Shown here one piece after another: positions 1-7,800 of a stretch of DNA of 16,866 nucleotides. Made by a program: the position numbers and the translations under genes. Positions within the stretch are counted from its first letter, which is position 1, and each line of letters opens with the position of its first letter. Source of the DNA: Bacteroidota bacterium. GTDB lineage: Bacteria; Bacteroidota; Bacteroidia; Bacteroidales; Lentimicrobiaceae. The notes below the pieces were generated by a model. The model was not told the origin of the DNA. It was given only the letters and a program-made list of their open reading frames with translations, and made no database searches. The DNA lies in contig JAEYXG010000288.1 in assembly GCA_023428585.1 (NCBI GenBank), forward strand, positions 1 to 16,866. Direction: 5' to 3'.

Positions 1-1220
1 GGATTAACCGCTGCAGCCTGATAATAATGAACATGTTCTACAGGATCGTAACCGTAATAAGAAGTAACGTCAAATTCTCCACTGGTAATAGGTGTGGTTT
101 GTCCATTTATGTAATCACATTTATAAAGATGTGTCCATCCGCTTTTTTCACTTGTAATTACAAAGGCTCCTTTTTCCGGAAGGAATTTAATATTGTCAAA
201 GTTGCCCTCATCAATGTAACGGTCATTGCTTTCGGAATATAGTATTTTGCTAGCACCGGTCTTGACACTGACACCAAGTATTTCAAGTAAATTCTGCAAG
301 CGATTCAGCCTTAGGACGGCTAACAATTCAGGATCATTGGTAAACATTATCCGAGGCAAGTACTGATCTTTTTCAGCACCTGTATTTGCACGAAGTGTAT
401 TGCCAGATACCATGTCATAAATATGTGTGGTAACTATTGAGTTGTCCTCACCGGCTTTTGGATACTTGAATTGTGAATTCGAAGGGTAGAGGGCATTTTC
501 ATCGATTGAAGGCTTTGCCCCCTGGAACATTGTCATATTAAACATCTTAACACCTCGCTCATCAAATTTTATATAAGCCAATCTACGGCTGTCAGGCGAC
601 CAACTGAATGCTTTATTATATTCAAATTCTTCTTCATATACCCAGTCTGGAGCACCATTTATAATTTCATTGAATTTACCGTCATTGGTAATTTGCCTCT
701 CTTCTCCTTTCGCCAAATCCACTATAAATAAGTTGTTATCTCTTACAAATGCTACCTTCTGACCATCAGGTGAAAATGTTGCCAACTGTTGTTTGCCTTT
801 AGCTGACAGTGGTTTAAGAGTTTTATCCTTTATGTTAAAAACATAGTAGTCCGCTTTGAAGGAACGTCTATAAATAGGTTCATAACTGGTTTGGATTAGC
901 AATTTTGTTTCATCGTTGGAAAACTCATAATCAAGGATCATCTTGACATCATCATTTCCAAAATTCTTTATATCAAAAACAATGGCATCTGATTTGCCTG
1001 TTTTATAGGCAAATCTCTCAACATACGTATAATCATCAGAAAGAACTGTATAATGCAATCCGTCATTCATTGACCTTATTTCATTTATTCCCTGAGATCT
1101 GAATATTCTTGATTTAAGAAGATCGTCCAAGGTGAAATTATTTGTCCCGTTCTGAGCATTCAATAAAACAGGTAATGCCATTATTAAATAAATGGCTGTA
1201 ATAAGATAGTGTCGTTTCAT
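1..1220 (-). CDS. Dipeptidyl-peptidase IV family serine peptidase, N-terminal part (runs off left edge)
   Basis: This is the first 406 codons of a minus-strand gene, open without a stop from the ATG at 1220 to the window edge. The product starts with a signal peptide (MKRHYLITAI, then a hydrophobic run to an A-Q boundary near residue 23), so it is exported. The rest fits the DPP-IV beta-propeller: WD/TolB-like blades such as FSPDGQKVAFVRD (149-161) and WSPDSRRLAYI, and the family signature DWVYEEE at 192-198, whose glutamates hold the substrate's free N-terminus in known DPP-IV enzymes. The catalytic Ser-Asp-His hydrolase domain would lie beyond the left edge and cannot be checked. Family members cut X-Pro/X-Ala dipeptides from peptide N-termini, in this phylum usually in the periplasm. 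A TAATTTTG box at 1247-1254 could be the promoter -7 element, but I see no well-spaced -33 partner. The family call is firm; the exact substrate is not. Confidence 0.93.
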   Translation of the reverse strand, partial: MKRHYLITAIYLIMALPVLLNAQNGTNNFTLDDLLKSRIFRSQGINEIRSMNDGLHYTVLSDDYTYVERFAYKTGKSDAIVFDIKNFGNDDVKMILDYEFSNDETKLLIQTSYEPIYRRSFKADYYVFNIKDKTLKPLSAKGKQQLATFSPDGQKVAFVRDNNLFIVDLAKGEERQITNDGKFNEIINGAPDWVYEEEFEYNKAFSWSPDSRRLAYIKFDERGVKMFNMTMFQGAKPSIDENALYPSNSQFKYPKAGEDNSIVTTHIYDMVSGNTLRANTGAEKDQYLPRIMFTNDPELLAVLRLNRLQNLLEILGVSVKTGASKILYSESNDRYIDEGNFDNIKFLPEKGAFVITSEKSGWTHLYKCDYINGQTTPITSGEFDVTSYYGYDPVEHVHYYQAAAVN

Positions 1221-1475
1221 AATTGGATATAAAAATTGAAGAAGTGCAAAATTATCAATTTTAGGCAACAAAATTCTTTATCGTAGCAGCAAAATGTATG
1301 GAGTGAATTTAATATTGAATCACGTATTGAGGCAGTCTCATCCCTTCATTCGTTCAGTTCTCATTCTTCAATCCATAAATGTTAGCGCTGATCTGTCGGC
1401 TACTTGTGCTGAGAAGAAAAGCAGTAGTATCATCAGCTTACCATTCCGACATACTTTGTTGTTCTTGTTTCCAGG

Positions 1476-1497
1476 TTATCCTGACTAGTCGGGATAA
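1476..1497. repeat. Near-perfect 22-base palindrome with an alternative pairing partner
   Basis: TTATCC at 1476-1481 and GGATAA at 1492-1497 flank the palindrome GACTAGTC (1483-1490), with one T/G mismatch pair (1482 and 1491). The right half, CGGGATAA (1490-1497), can also pair with TTATCCCG at 1529-1536, so two exclusive hairpins are possible. A T-rich run (GTTTTGTTG) follows on the plus strand, which is weakly terminator-like. Its role is unknown; it may be a copy of an interspersed palindromic repeat. Confidence 0.55.
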
Positions 1498-1563
1498 GTT
1501 TTGTTGAGCGCCCAGGGTCCACATCCATTTATCCCGGTAGAATTTGTAATAAGAACAGGGAAT

Positions 1564-1591
1564 TTAGAGACACCATGCCTGGCATCTCTAA
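1564..1591. repeat. Inverted repeat, 11-base arms with a 5-base bulge
   Basis: The right arm GGCATCTCTAA (1581-1591) is the reverse complement of TTAGAGATGCC. The left side carries exactly that, split as TTAGAGA (1564-1570) and TGCC (1576-1579) by five extra bases. It could form a short hairpin on either strand. No T-run follows, so it is not a standard terminator. Confidence 0.45.
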
Positions 1592-1626
1592 CGGCCCCAG
1601 AAGCTTGGTTAAGGATTGAGTTGGGA

Positions 1627-1751
1627 TTCCTTTTTCATCTCTTCACCTTCGCTTCGCCCCAACTAAGGAGCCGCTTTGGGTTTTACCCCTAGCGGATACG
1701 AAGAGGAGGCAGAGCGTACCTTAAGAAAGGGCGAAGAGGTGCAAAAGGGAA
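1627..1751. other. Candidate structured element: long imperfect inverted repeat with internal hairpin
   Basis: Bases 1627-1649 can pair with 1728-1751. There are 9 pairs (1627-1635 with 1743-1751, one G.U), a one-base bulge at 1742, 9 more pairs (1636-1644 with 1733-1741, one G.U), an A/C mismatch, then 4 pairs (1646-1649 with 1728-1731). Inside, TAAGG (1664-1668) can pair with CCTTA (1719-1723), CCGCT (1671-1675) with AGCGG (1691-1695) enclosing GGG/CCC, and TACG (1697-1700) with CGTA (1715-1718). This gives a stem leading to a three-way junction. The pairing was read by eye; no folding energy was computed. It may be an undescribed RNA, a MITE-like repeat or a decayed element. The transcribed strand is unknown. 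Confidence 0.45.
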
Positions 1752-1846
1752 CATTAAGGAAGTATTATAGGCAATTCTTCCGAATTCTGAACGCCGGCTG
1801 CAAATTACTTTTATCAATATTGGAAAAGTCTGCCATCATATCTGAT

Positions 1847-1886
1847 TTGGCACCCATTGGCATCTATTGGCACCCATTGGCAGTTT
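1847..1886. repeat. Tandem 10-bp repeat with TTGGCA core
   Basis: TTGGCA starts at 1847, 1857, 1867 and 1877, exactly 10 bp apart. The units are TTGGCACCCA, TTGGCATCTA, TTGGCACCCA and TTGGCAGTTT. Inverted half-sites TGCCA lie at 1831-1835, 1890-1894 and 1948-1952. The array sits directly upstream of the promoter-like box at 1896-1925, so it could bind a regulator on one face of the helix. Confidence 0.6.
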
Positions 1887-1895
1887 TCTTGCCAG

Positions 1896-1925
1896 TTGCT
1901 TTTTTTACAAAGATCATTATCTTTG
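1896..1925 (+). promoter_or_regulatory. Candidate Bacteroidota promoter, distal, for the gene at 2044
   Basis: TTG at 1896-1898 and TATCTTTG at 1918-1925 are separated by 19 bases, which fits the Bacteroidota sigma factor consensus (TTTG / TAnnTTTG). It would give a leader of about 110 nt. Confidence 0.5.
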
Positions 1926-1945
1926 CTTAGCCTTGAAAGATGCAG

Positions 1946-1981
1946 TTTGCCATAGGCTTACATTGCAATTAACTATCTTTG
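1946..1981 (+). promoter_or_regulatory. Candidate Bacteroidota promoter, proximal, for the gene at 2044
   Basis: TTTG at 1946-1949 and TATCTTTG at 1974-1981 are separated by 24 bases, a little long but within the reported range. The start site would be near 1987, giving a leader of about 55 nt. A third, imperfect box (TATTCTTTG) follows near 2000. Confidence 0.5.
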
Positions 1982-2043
1982 CCTATAACAAAGAAAATAT
2001 TCTTTGCTTCAGAGATTGAACTTAAATCAAAACATCCATATTC

Positions 2044-2460
2044 ATGAAACGTAAAACTGTATTCTTTATCACCATTCTGATTATCCTGGCATTGTCTGTA
2101 TTTGTATGGTGGCGCTACTACTTTGTATTTGGAGAGGGAGTAAAGGCCGGAAATCTTAATTTCTTCGTTAAGAAGGGGTATGTCTTCAAGACGTGGGAAG
2201 GTCGACTAATTCAGGAAGGTTTTAAAACACAGTCTCCTGGTGCTATGCAAAGCAATGAATTTGAATTCAGTGTTACAGATGACAGCATAGCAGCCATATT
2301 GGAGCGTAATGGCGGCCGAATTGTTGAACTTCGGTATAAAGAATATCTACATCCCATTCCATGGCGTGGTATGAGCAATTACGTAGTCATTGAAATTCTG
2401 GGTGTAGAGGAAGAAAAACCAGCTCATCAGGGAACACTACCATATACTCAACCAGAATAG
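2044..2460 (+). CDS. Small membrane-anchored conserved hypothetical protein
   Basis: The 138-residue product starts with positively charged MKRK and one hydrophobic helix at about residues 5-23, ending in a WWRYY aromatic belt, so it is probably a single-pass inner-membrane protein with its body in the periplasm. Recognisable blocks are GEGVKAGNLNFFVKKGYVFKTWEG, split here as GEGVKAGNLN and KGYVFKTWEG, then SNEFEFSV and the PWRG motif near residue 109. From memory, this pattern belongs to a widespread Bacteroidota family of unknown function, some members of which are labelled 6-phosphogluconate dehydrogenase. Nothing here supports that label: there is no GxGxxG nucleotide-binding motif and the protein is far too short. 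It stands alone, divergent from the DPP-IV gene, with two promoter-like boxes upstream. The start at 2044 precedes the signal anchor, so it is likely correct. Confidence 0.85.
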   Translation: MKRKTVFFITILIILALSVFVWWRYYFVFGEGVKAGNLNFFVKKGYVFKTWEGRLIQEGFKTQSPGAMQSNEFEFSVTDDSIAAILERNGGRIVELRYKEYLHPIPWRGMSNYVVIEILGVEEEKPAHQGTLPYTQPE

Positions 2461-2480
2461 AAAAATAGTCTGATTTGATC

Positions 2481-2518
2481 AAAAACACAAGAAGCCTTGA
2501 TAATCAAGGCTTCTTGTG
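2481..2518 (-). terminator. Rho-independent terminator downstream of tRNA-Val
   Basis: The arms at 2486-2500 and 2504-2518 are perfectly complementary over 15 bases around a three-base loop (2501-2503). On the minus strand the stem is followed by TTTTT (2485-2481), so it ends the tRNA transcript 10 bases after the tRNA. On the plus strand, where it follows the gene ending at 2460, no T-run is present, though the hairpin may still protect that mRNA's 3' end. Confidence 0.88.
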
Positions 2519-2527
2519 GAAAATAAG

Positions 2528-2602
2528 TGGGATGTACTGGACTCGAACCAGTGACCCCCGCCCTGTCAAGGCGATGCTCTGAACCAACTGAGCTAACATC
2601 CC
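2528..2602 (-). tRNA. tRNA-Val (anticodon GAC)
   Basis: Read on the minus strand, the acceptor stem GGGATGT (2602-2596) pairs with ACATCCC (2535-2529). The D arm is GCTC/GAGC with an AGTTGG loop. The anticodon stem TCGCC/GGCGG closes the loop TTGACAG, giving anticodon GAC. The T arm ACTGG-TTCGAGT-CCAGT is canonical. The discriminator is A (2528) and no CCA is encoded, as is usual in this phylum. The length is 75 nt, and all four arms pair, so it looks functional. Confidence 0.95.
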
Positions 2603-2613
2603 AATTTGTTGGG

Positions 2614-2643
2614 CAAAGATAAATATTTCTATTACACCAACAA
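2614..2643 (-). promoter_or_regulatory. Promoter of tRNA-Val
   Basis: On the minus strand, TTG (2643-2641) and TATCTTTG (2621-2614) are separated by 19 bases, an excellent match to the Bacteroidota consensus. Transcription would begin near 2608, about six bases before the mature tRNA end at 2602. Confidence 0.75.
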
Positions 2644-2701
2644 TGGCTTCAGCTATTCAGCCTATATAAATATTTACATAACGTTTCTCACCTGCAAGTA
2701 A

Positions 2702-4648
2702 TCAAAATTTATAAGGATTTTTAATTGTTTGCATTGTACCATCACTAAGATGTACATTTAGTAAAGGGCTATTAATGAGATCAGTTACTTCATCCTTCTT
2801 AATAAGGTCATCTACTATCGTAAGATTAATAATCATCCCTTTATCAGAAGATTGGGTTGCAAACCCAACTATGCCTCTATTGTTGCTGAGATGACTAAGC
2901 AGATAATAAGGCATGTCAGCCAAATCGGGATCTGCGCCTTGTGGAAAATCAAATGACAAAGTATCAAGCTGATTGCTGGCATAGGTCTCTATACTATTGA
3001 AAGTCATGCTGACGGGATCATATAGACGGTCAATATATTGCTTAATGGGCACATTTTCCTTCTCATTGATTGAAGAAACCTTGAAGGATGTTTTTGCCTC
3101 ATTCATAACGCCATCTGTAATCCACGAAACCTTCTTTTCTTCTATTAGTGTACGAATCTCATTAACAGTTATCAATTCAGGATTATAATAGATTAAGGCA
3201 TGAACTGGCTCACCAAATTGTGTTTGCATGCTCATAATGCCTTCACGTTGCATAAATCTTATACTCAGTAGTTCAGCATCATTTGGGTCAAAAAACTGAT
3301 CAATTGCGGCTTCGCAAATTGTAATAGTCGATTGGTTGTCCTTAGGCGCTTCGAATATACGTTTCACCGGGGTGAAAATAGCACGTTTAATATCCTCATC
3401 AGTTAGAACCTGCTTATCATAATAGACTCTGACACTGTTATCTGACACATAGGTCTCTACTCCCAGTACACCACCCATTTCCTTCATGTGATTTGCAAAT
3501 GACATGGAACTGCCAAAACATTTAATACTTGTCAAACCTGCCTGTTCATATATTCCAGCTTCATCCATCTGCAATCCATTCCCCCACTTAAGACTTATAG
3601 TGGGGATATGCACTCTCTCAGCAAAAGCAAGTCCTACTATCACTAAAACAACTACTGCTGCAGCCGGTAACCATAATAAAGTTGCCTTATTTTTATGACC
3701 TTCTACGTTTTTATTAATCAGATTGTTACCGGTAATTCTCAAGGTGTTTATCTCAGGGCAACTTGCAACACAATCACCACAAAGATGGCAATCAATGTTG
3801 TCAACTTTTTCAACAACTGACACCTTGATCGACATAGGACAAGCTTTATCGCAAAGTTTGCAAGATGTGCATGTGTCAACATTACGATTTACCCTAAAGA
3901 TTGAGAATCCTATTGTTTTAATTTTAAATGTTTCCAGAAGAGCACCTGCTAAAGTCAAAACTCCCAATAACCAAAGCCAGCCTATTGCCACTTTAAAGAC
4001 CATAACCAGCAACAAATAAACAGCTGTAATACCAATGAACACATAACTATACGTAAAAATATTGGAAGCTGCTCCCAAAGGACACGCATATTTACACCAG
4101 AACTGTCGGATAAAGAAAGAACCGGGAATAGTCAATAGCAGAGCAATTGCGGCATAGGACATTACAACATCAGAGCCGAAACCTGAGAATACTGCATAAT
4201 AAGGATCAAATGTTTTGCAAAATAATTCACTACTGGTCACTGAAAAATAAAAAGTAATAAATAGCAATGCATACTTAAATACCCTTAAAACCTGATCAAG
4301 CCAACCTTTTAATTCAATATTCATCTTGATTCTCTTCCCTAATCGGCCAAGCCACTCAGTAAAAGTTCCTATTGGACAGATATAACTGCAGAATAATTTA
4401 CTTATAAATATAATACCTGCCAATAATCCAAAACCCATAAAGATCTGAGTTGTAGTCATGGAACAGGCAAGTGAATTGTTGGCTAGAAAAGAAGAAAATG
4501 CCTGGAGTCCACCAAAAGGGCAGTATGCTTCAAAATCAGCAGTGTATGTCTTGTCGACATATGACCTGACAAGCAGGTATACTAACAACAGAGTAACAGT
4601 TAACTGCAGGCCAGTGCGGAATGGATTTAATTTTAATTTCTTCGACAT
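2702..4648 (-). CDS. Membrane polyferredoxin (NapH/CcoG-like) with two HMA-like C-terminal domains
   Basis: The 648-residue product has an N-terminal membrane half with NapH/CcoG-type cysteine motifs: CSYICPIG (C87, C91) and CKYACPLG (C185, C189), plus loop cysteines C43, C62 and C144. About five or six hydrophobic helices lie between 12 and 240. Two classical 4Fe-4S motifs follow: CTSCKLCDKACP (260-271) and CHLCGDCVASCP (287-298). A further helix at 323-342 leads to a C-terminal part on the other side of the membrane. Residues 371-432 resemble a heavy-metal-associated (HMA) fold, but the metal CxxC is reduced to CFGS (C377). A second similar unit at about 441-509 keeps only C445. NapH-like proteins pass electrons across the membrane, and CcoG reduces copper for oxidase assembly; a role in metal handling or electron transfer is inference. 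The gene stands alone after its own promoter candidate, with no cbb3-oxidase gene nearby. The final 140 residues are unassigned. Confidence 0.85.
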   Translation of the reverse strand: MSKKLKLNPFRTGLQLTVTLLLVYLLVRSYVDKTYTADFEAYCPFGGLQAFSSFLANNSLACSMTTTQIFMGFGLLAGIIFISKLFCSYICPIGTFTEWLGRLGKRIKMNIELKGWLDQVLRVFKYALLFITFYFSVTSSELFCKTFDPYYAVFSGFGSDVVMSYAAIALLLTIPGSFFIRQFWCKYACPLGAASNIFTYSYVFIGITAVYLLLVMVFKVAIGWLWLLGVLTLAGALLETFKIKTIGFSIFRVNRNVDTCTSCKLCDKACPMSIKVSVVEKVDNIDCHLCGDCVASCPEINTLRITGNNLINKNVEGHKNKATLLWLPAAAVVVLVIVGLAFAERVHIPTISLKWGNGLQMDEAGIYEQAGLTSIKCFGSSMSFANHMKEMGGVLGVETYVSDNSVRVYYDKQVLTDEDIKRAIFTPVKRIFEAPKDNQSTITICEAAIDQFFDPNDAELLSIRFMQREGIMSMQTQFGEPVHALIYYNPELITVNEIRTLIEEKKVSWITDGVMNEAKTSFKVSSINEKENVPIKQYIDRLYDPVSMTFNSIETYASNQLDTLSFDFPQGADPDLADMPYYLLSHLSNNRGIVGFATQSSDKGMIINLTIVDDLIKKDEVTDLINSPLLNVHLSDGTMQTIKNPYKF

Positions 4649-4674
4649 AGTTTTATTTATCCTGAACTATGCGA

Positions 4675-4706
4675 TAAAAGTATAAAGAATCATCTGACTT
4701 GCCAAA
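4675..4706 (-). promoter_or_regulatory. Candidate promoter of the polyferredoxin gene
   Basis: On the minus strand, TTTG (4706-4703) is followed after 20 bases by TACTTTTA (4682-4675), which differs from TAnnTTTG only at the last base. The leader would be about 20-25 nt. The rest of the 167-base gap holds a small GC-rich palindrome (GGGCT-C-AGCCC, 4753-4763) but no clear terminator for the gene ending at 4816. Confidence 0.4.
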
Positions 4707-4815
4707 GGGAGACCGACATTAACAAGTTTTTAACAGTTGTTCAAAGCCTTTGGGGCTCAGCCCGGGCCTCATCTTAGGGGTTCGACATATCTCACCAACC
4801 AGAAAGGGAAGGATT

Positions 4816-7800
4816 TTATCGAATTAAAGCCACACTCCCCATTACCTGATAAACTTTACCTACCACATTCGTATAAGTAATCACCCAATGATAAATCCCA
4901 GTCGGATTTTTTTCTCCATCCCATCCTTTTGCAGCATCATGTGTTTCAAAGAAAAGCTGTCCCCATCGGTTGTAGATACTCATGCTGAACTGCCTTACCT
5001 GCTCTGTATCGACTACTGGGCGGAACACATCATTCAACGCATCACCATTTGGTGTGAAGGCATTGGGGATATTTACCGGGAACCAGGTGCTGACCATCAT
5101 TACGGAACTGGTGTCAGCACAACCTTCTTCTGTCTTTATAATCACTGTATATAAACCTTCCTCTATAACATCAATGTAGTTGGTGTTTGTTCCGTTATTC
5201 CAGATATACATATAGTAGCCCGGTGTAGCTGCCAATTGAAATGGCGGCTCATAAAAAAGAGTATCACCTTCTGATGGCAGGTTTGCATGTGGCAATGGTA
5301 CAACAGTCACCTGTACAGAATCACTAACAATACAGTTCATTTGGTCGATTACCTTAACACGGTATAAGCCCGCGTCATTTAACTCCGCAGATCGAATTTC
5401 ATATAATGACCCGGGTGAATTTCCTTTCGGAGTTTCCCATACTACTGAATATAAGGGACCTGTTCCTCCATTGGGAATCGCCATTTGAGAAAGTGGACTG
5501 AATTCGCACACTTTTTCCTGATAGAATGCCCATATCTCTGGTGAGGGGGCAACTGTTACGTTTCCCATTACAGGAATAACAGGCACTGATACTCCGTACT
5601 TGTTTATAAACCTTGTTTCATTGGTTGTAAGAACCCAGTCAACCGACGATAAGCCGGGATTCTTACCCTGCATTACAACATCCAATAAAACAGTATTATC
5701 GGCTAATGTGAGGGGATTGGTGCCGGTCCATTTAAGACATAATGTTGCGGTTGACGGATAGTTTATAGGCTCAAGTCCTGAAACTATATCAGGGTGGGCA
5801 TTAATGTAACCGGTGGCATCAAGCAGGATATTATTGTAGGATAGAGTGATCTCGAATGAAGTGATGTCCTTAAAGTTACTTACCATTAGTGGTTCTGAAG
5901 CTCGTAATCCGTTACACACTGCTGTATCACCGGCTGTGGCAAACAGGGTTTGTCCGGTAACACGGTCAACTTCAACAGTAAAAGTACTATCACAACCATG
6001 AATATCAGTAACGGTAATCGTGTATGTGCCTTTTGAGAGTTCTTCAAATATTCCGCCCGACTGTGGTGCTGAACCATTGATTGTAAAGCTGAGTGTATCG
6101 CCTGTGGCTGAAACGGTAATCTTACCATCCGCATTAAGGTCAGTTTCATCATCCACAGTTACACCCGTTACCTCAACCCCCCCACGATTCTGTATAATTA
6201 CCGGATTATTGATAAATACTGCCTCACAACCCAGACTATCCCTTACCTTAACATAATAAGAGTCTGGTGGCAGGTTAGTGAATATGCCGCTGGTTTGATG
6301 CGTTGCCCAGTCATCAACAGAATATAAAAGCCTGTCGCTTAATCCTGATTGAACCTGAACTTCAAGTATTCCCAATGGCTGGTTACACCAGGTGGGTGAG
6401 GGAGTAACTCCTGTGATGATAATATCTGAATCAAAGTTTTGAATAGCAAAGGAGGCAAGCAGATTGCTGCAGCCATTTTGATCTTTTACCGACAAATAGT
6501 AATTATCCACCCCAAGATTATAAAGATTTGGGGTAGTGGCAACGGTATCCCCCTGACTATTAAGCCAGGTGACATTATAAGGAGGAGAACCACCGGTTAT
6601 ATTTACCCCGGTTATAGCACCAATCACATTACCACAGGTAGTGGGTGAAATAACTGTATCAGGTGCAAGTTGTGGCACAGGGAACCAACCTGCATGTAAT
6701 GTATCTCTTCCAATACACCCCCGTTCATTAACTGCTTCAACCCAGTAATAGCCGGTATCAGCTATTGTTATGAAATCTGTGGTCTGATTTGTACTCCACA
6801 TGTATGATGTATATCCGCTTTGAGCCTGCAGGGTAATTGATGCCCCTTTACAGAAAAGAGTATCATTACCGGGATATGGTTCAGGAAGAGCAGTAACAGT
6901 TATCTGCCGGGTGGCAGTTTCAGTCCTTCCATCAGGATATCTCACAAAAACAGTTACAGTGTAATCACCGCCCTCTGAATAAACATGCTGTGGGTTTAAC
7001 TCAGTTGAATAATTATTGGTACCACTGGAAGGGTCTCCAAAATCCCAGTGGATACTGTCTGGAACAGGATTAAAATTAGGAGTAAAACTAAAACTCTCGC
7101 CGGCGCATTTACCTTCAAACTGAAAGCGAAGGAAATATGTTTGGATGAATTGCGGGAGGCCATGGTAACACATTCGTGTTCCGAGGTTAATACCTAATGA
7201 ATCATAATCACACGCCAGACCCTTTTCAGATGGATTATTGATAACCCCAAGGTAATATTTAAATACTCGGGCAATATAAATTTTACCGTCTAATCCAATT
7301 TGAAGCGAACTTGCATTCCCTCCTCTTCCAATATTAAATGCAGAATTAATAAACTGGTTAATGTCAGGCAGTAAAGACAAATCATATTGATAAATTTTAT
7401 TTGCAATACCCGGAGTGTCATTAGTAAAGTAAACAAATCTGCTATCACTTGAAAACTCAACTCCGAAAGGAAGTCCAAGTGCAACTTGAATAAAATTGAA
7501 AAGATTACTTATTGATCCGTTCTGATAATTAAATTCCCCAATCTCAGTACCACCATTTACTGAATTTATAGCTGCAACAATATATCTGCTGTCGGGACTA
7601 ACTTTCAACTGTCCTGAGTTATTACCAGTTTCGCTTAATGGAATATTTGAAATGCAACTGGTTCTGACCGGTTGATTAGAAACACCTGTTGAAGTTACAA
7701 GGTAGGCATGAAACTCATTAACTGGTTGAGAGAGGTTTTTCACAATAACCCATACATTATTATTATCAGAATGTTTGACTGCAGTTATCTTCTCTACAGC

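Larger units (their letters stand above)
1221..2043. other. Long intergenic region between divergent genes
   Basis: No convincing gene lies here. Short plus-strand open frames at 1294-1488, 1501-1692 and 1676-1930 have no recognisable domain, and the last runs through promoter-like boxes. The stretch holds inverted repeats near 1476-1536 and 1564-1591, a long imperfect inverted repeat at 1627-1751, a 10-bp-phased TTGGCA array at 1847-1882, and two Bacteroidota-type promoters at 1896-1981 feeding the plus-strand gene at 2044. The part around 1450-1760 looks richer in G+C than the DNA either side. It could be an interspersed repeat or a structured RNA. Confidence 0.75.

Noticed and set aside
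1294..1930. Three short plus-strand open frames of 63-84 codons as genes
   Set aside because: No domain, no promoter of their own, compositionally odd proteins; the last runs through the TTGGCA array and a promoter box, and all overlap inverted repeats.
2528..2602. Reading the tRNA as tRNA-Asp because the plus strand shows CTGTCAAGG
   Set aside because: The tRNA is on the minus strand; its anticodon loop there is TTGACAG, giving GAC, which is valine.
3723..4019. Open frame of 98 codons antisense to the polyferredoxin gene, and similar antisense frames across the window
   Set aside because: They are shadows of strongly supported genes, with no recognisable domains or promoters.
4740..4815. 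GC-rich stretch after the type B protein gene as a rho-independent terminator
   Set aside because: The stem GGGCT-C-AGCCC is only five pairs around one base and is not followed by a T-run in the minus direction.
6110..6150. DLNADGKI segment as a dockerin or EF-hand calcium loop in the type B protein
   Set aside because: It lies at the start of an SprB-like repeat, where GKITVSATG is the usual repeat opening; only one loop is present and no second dockerin helix-loop follows.
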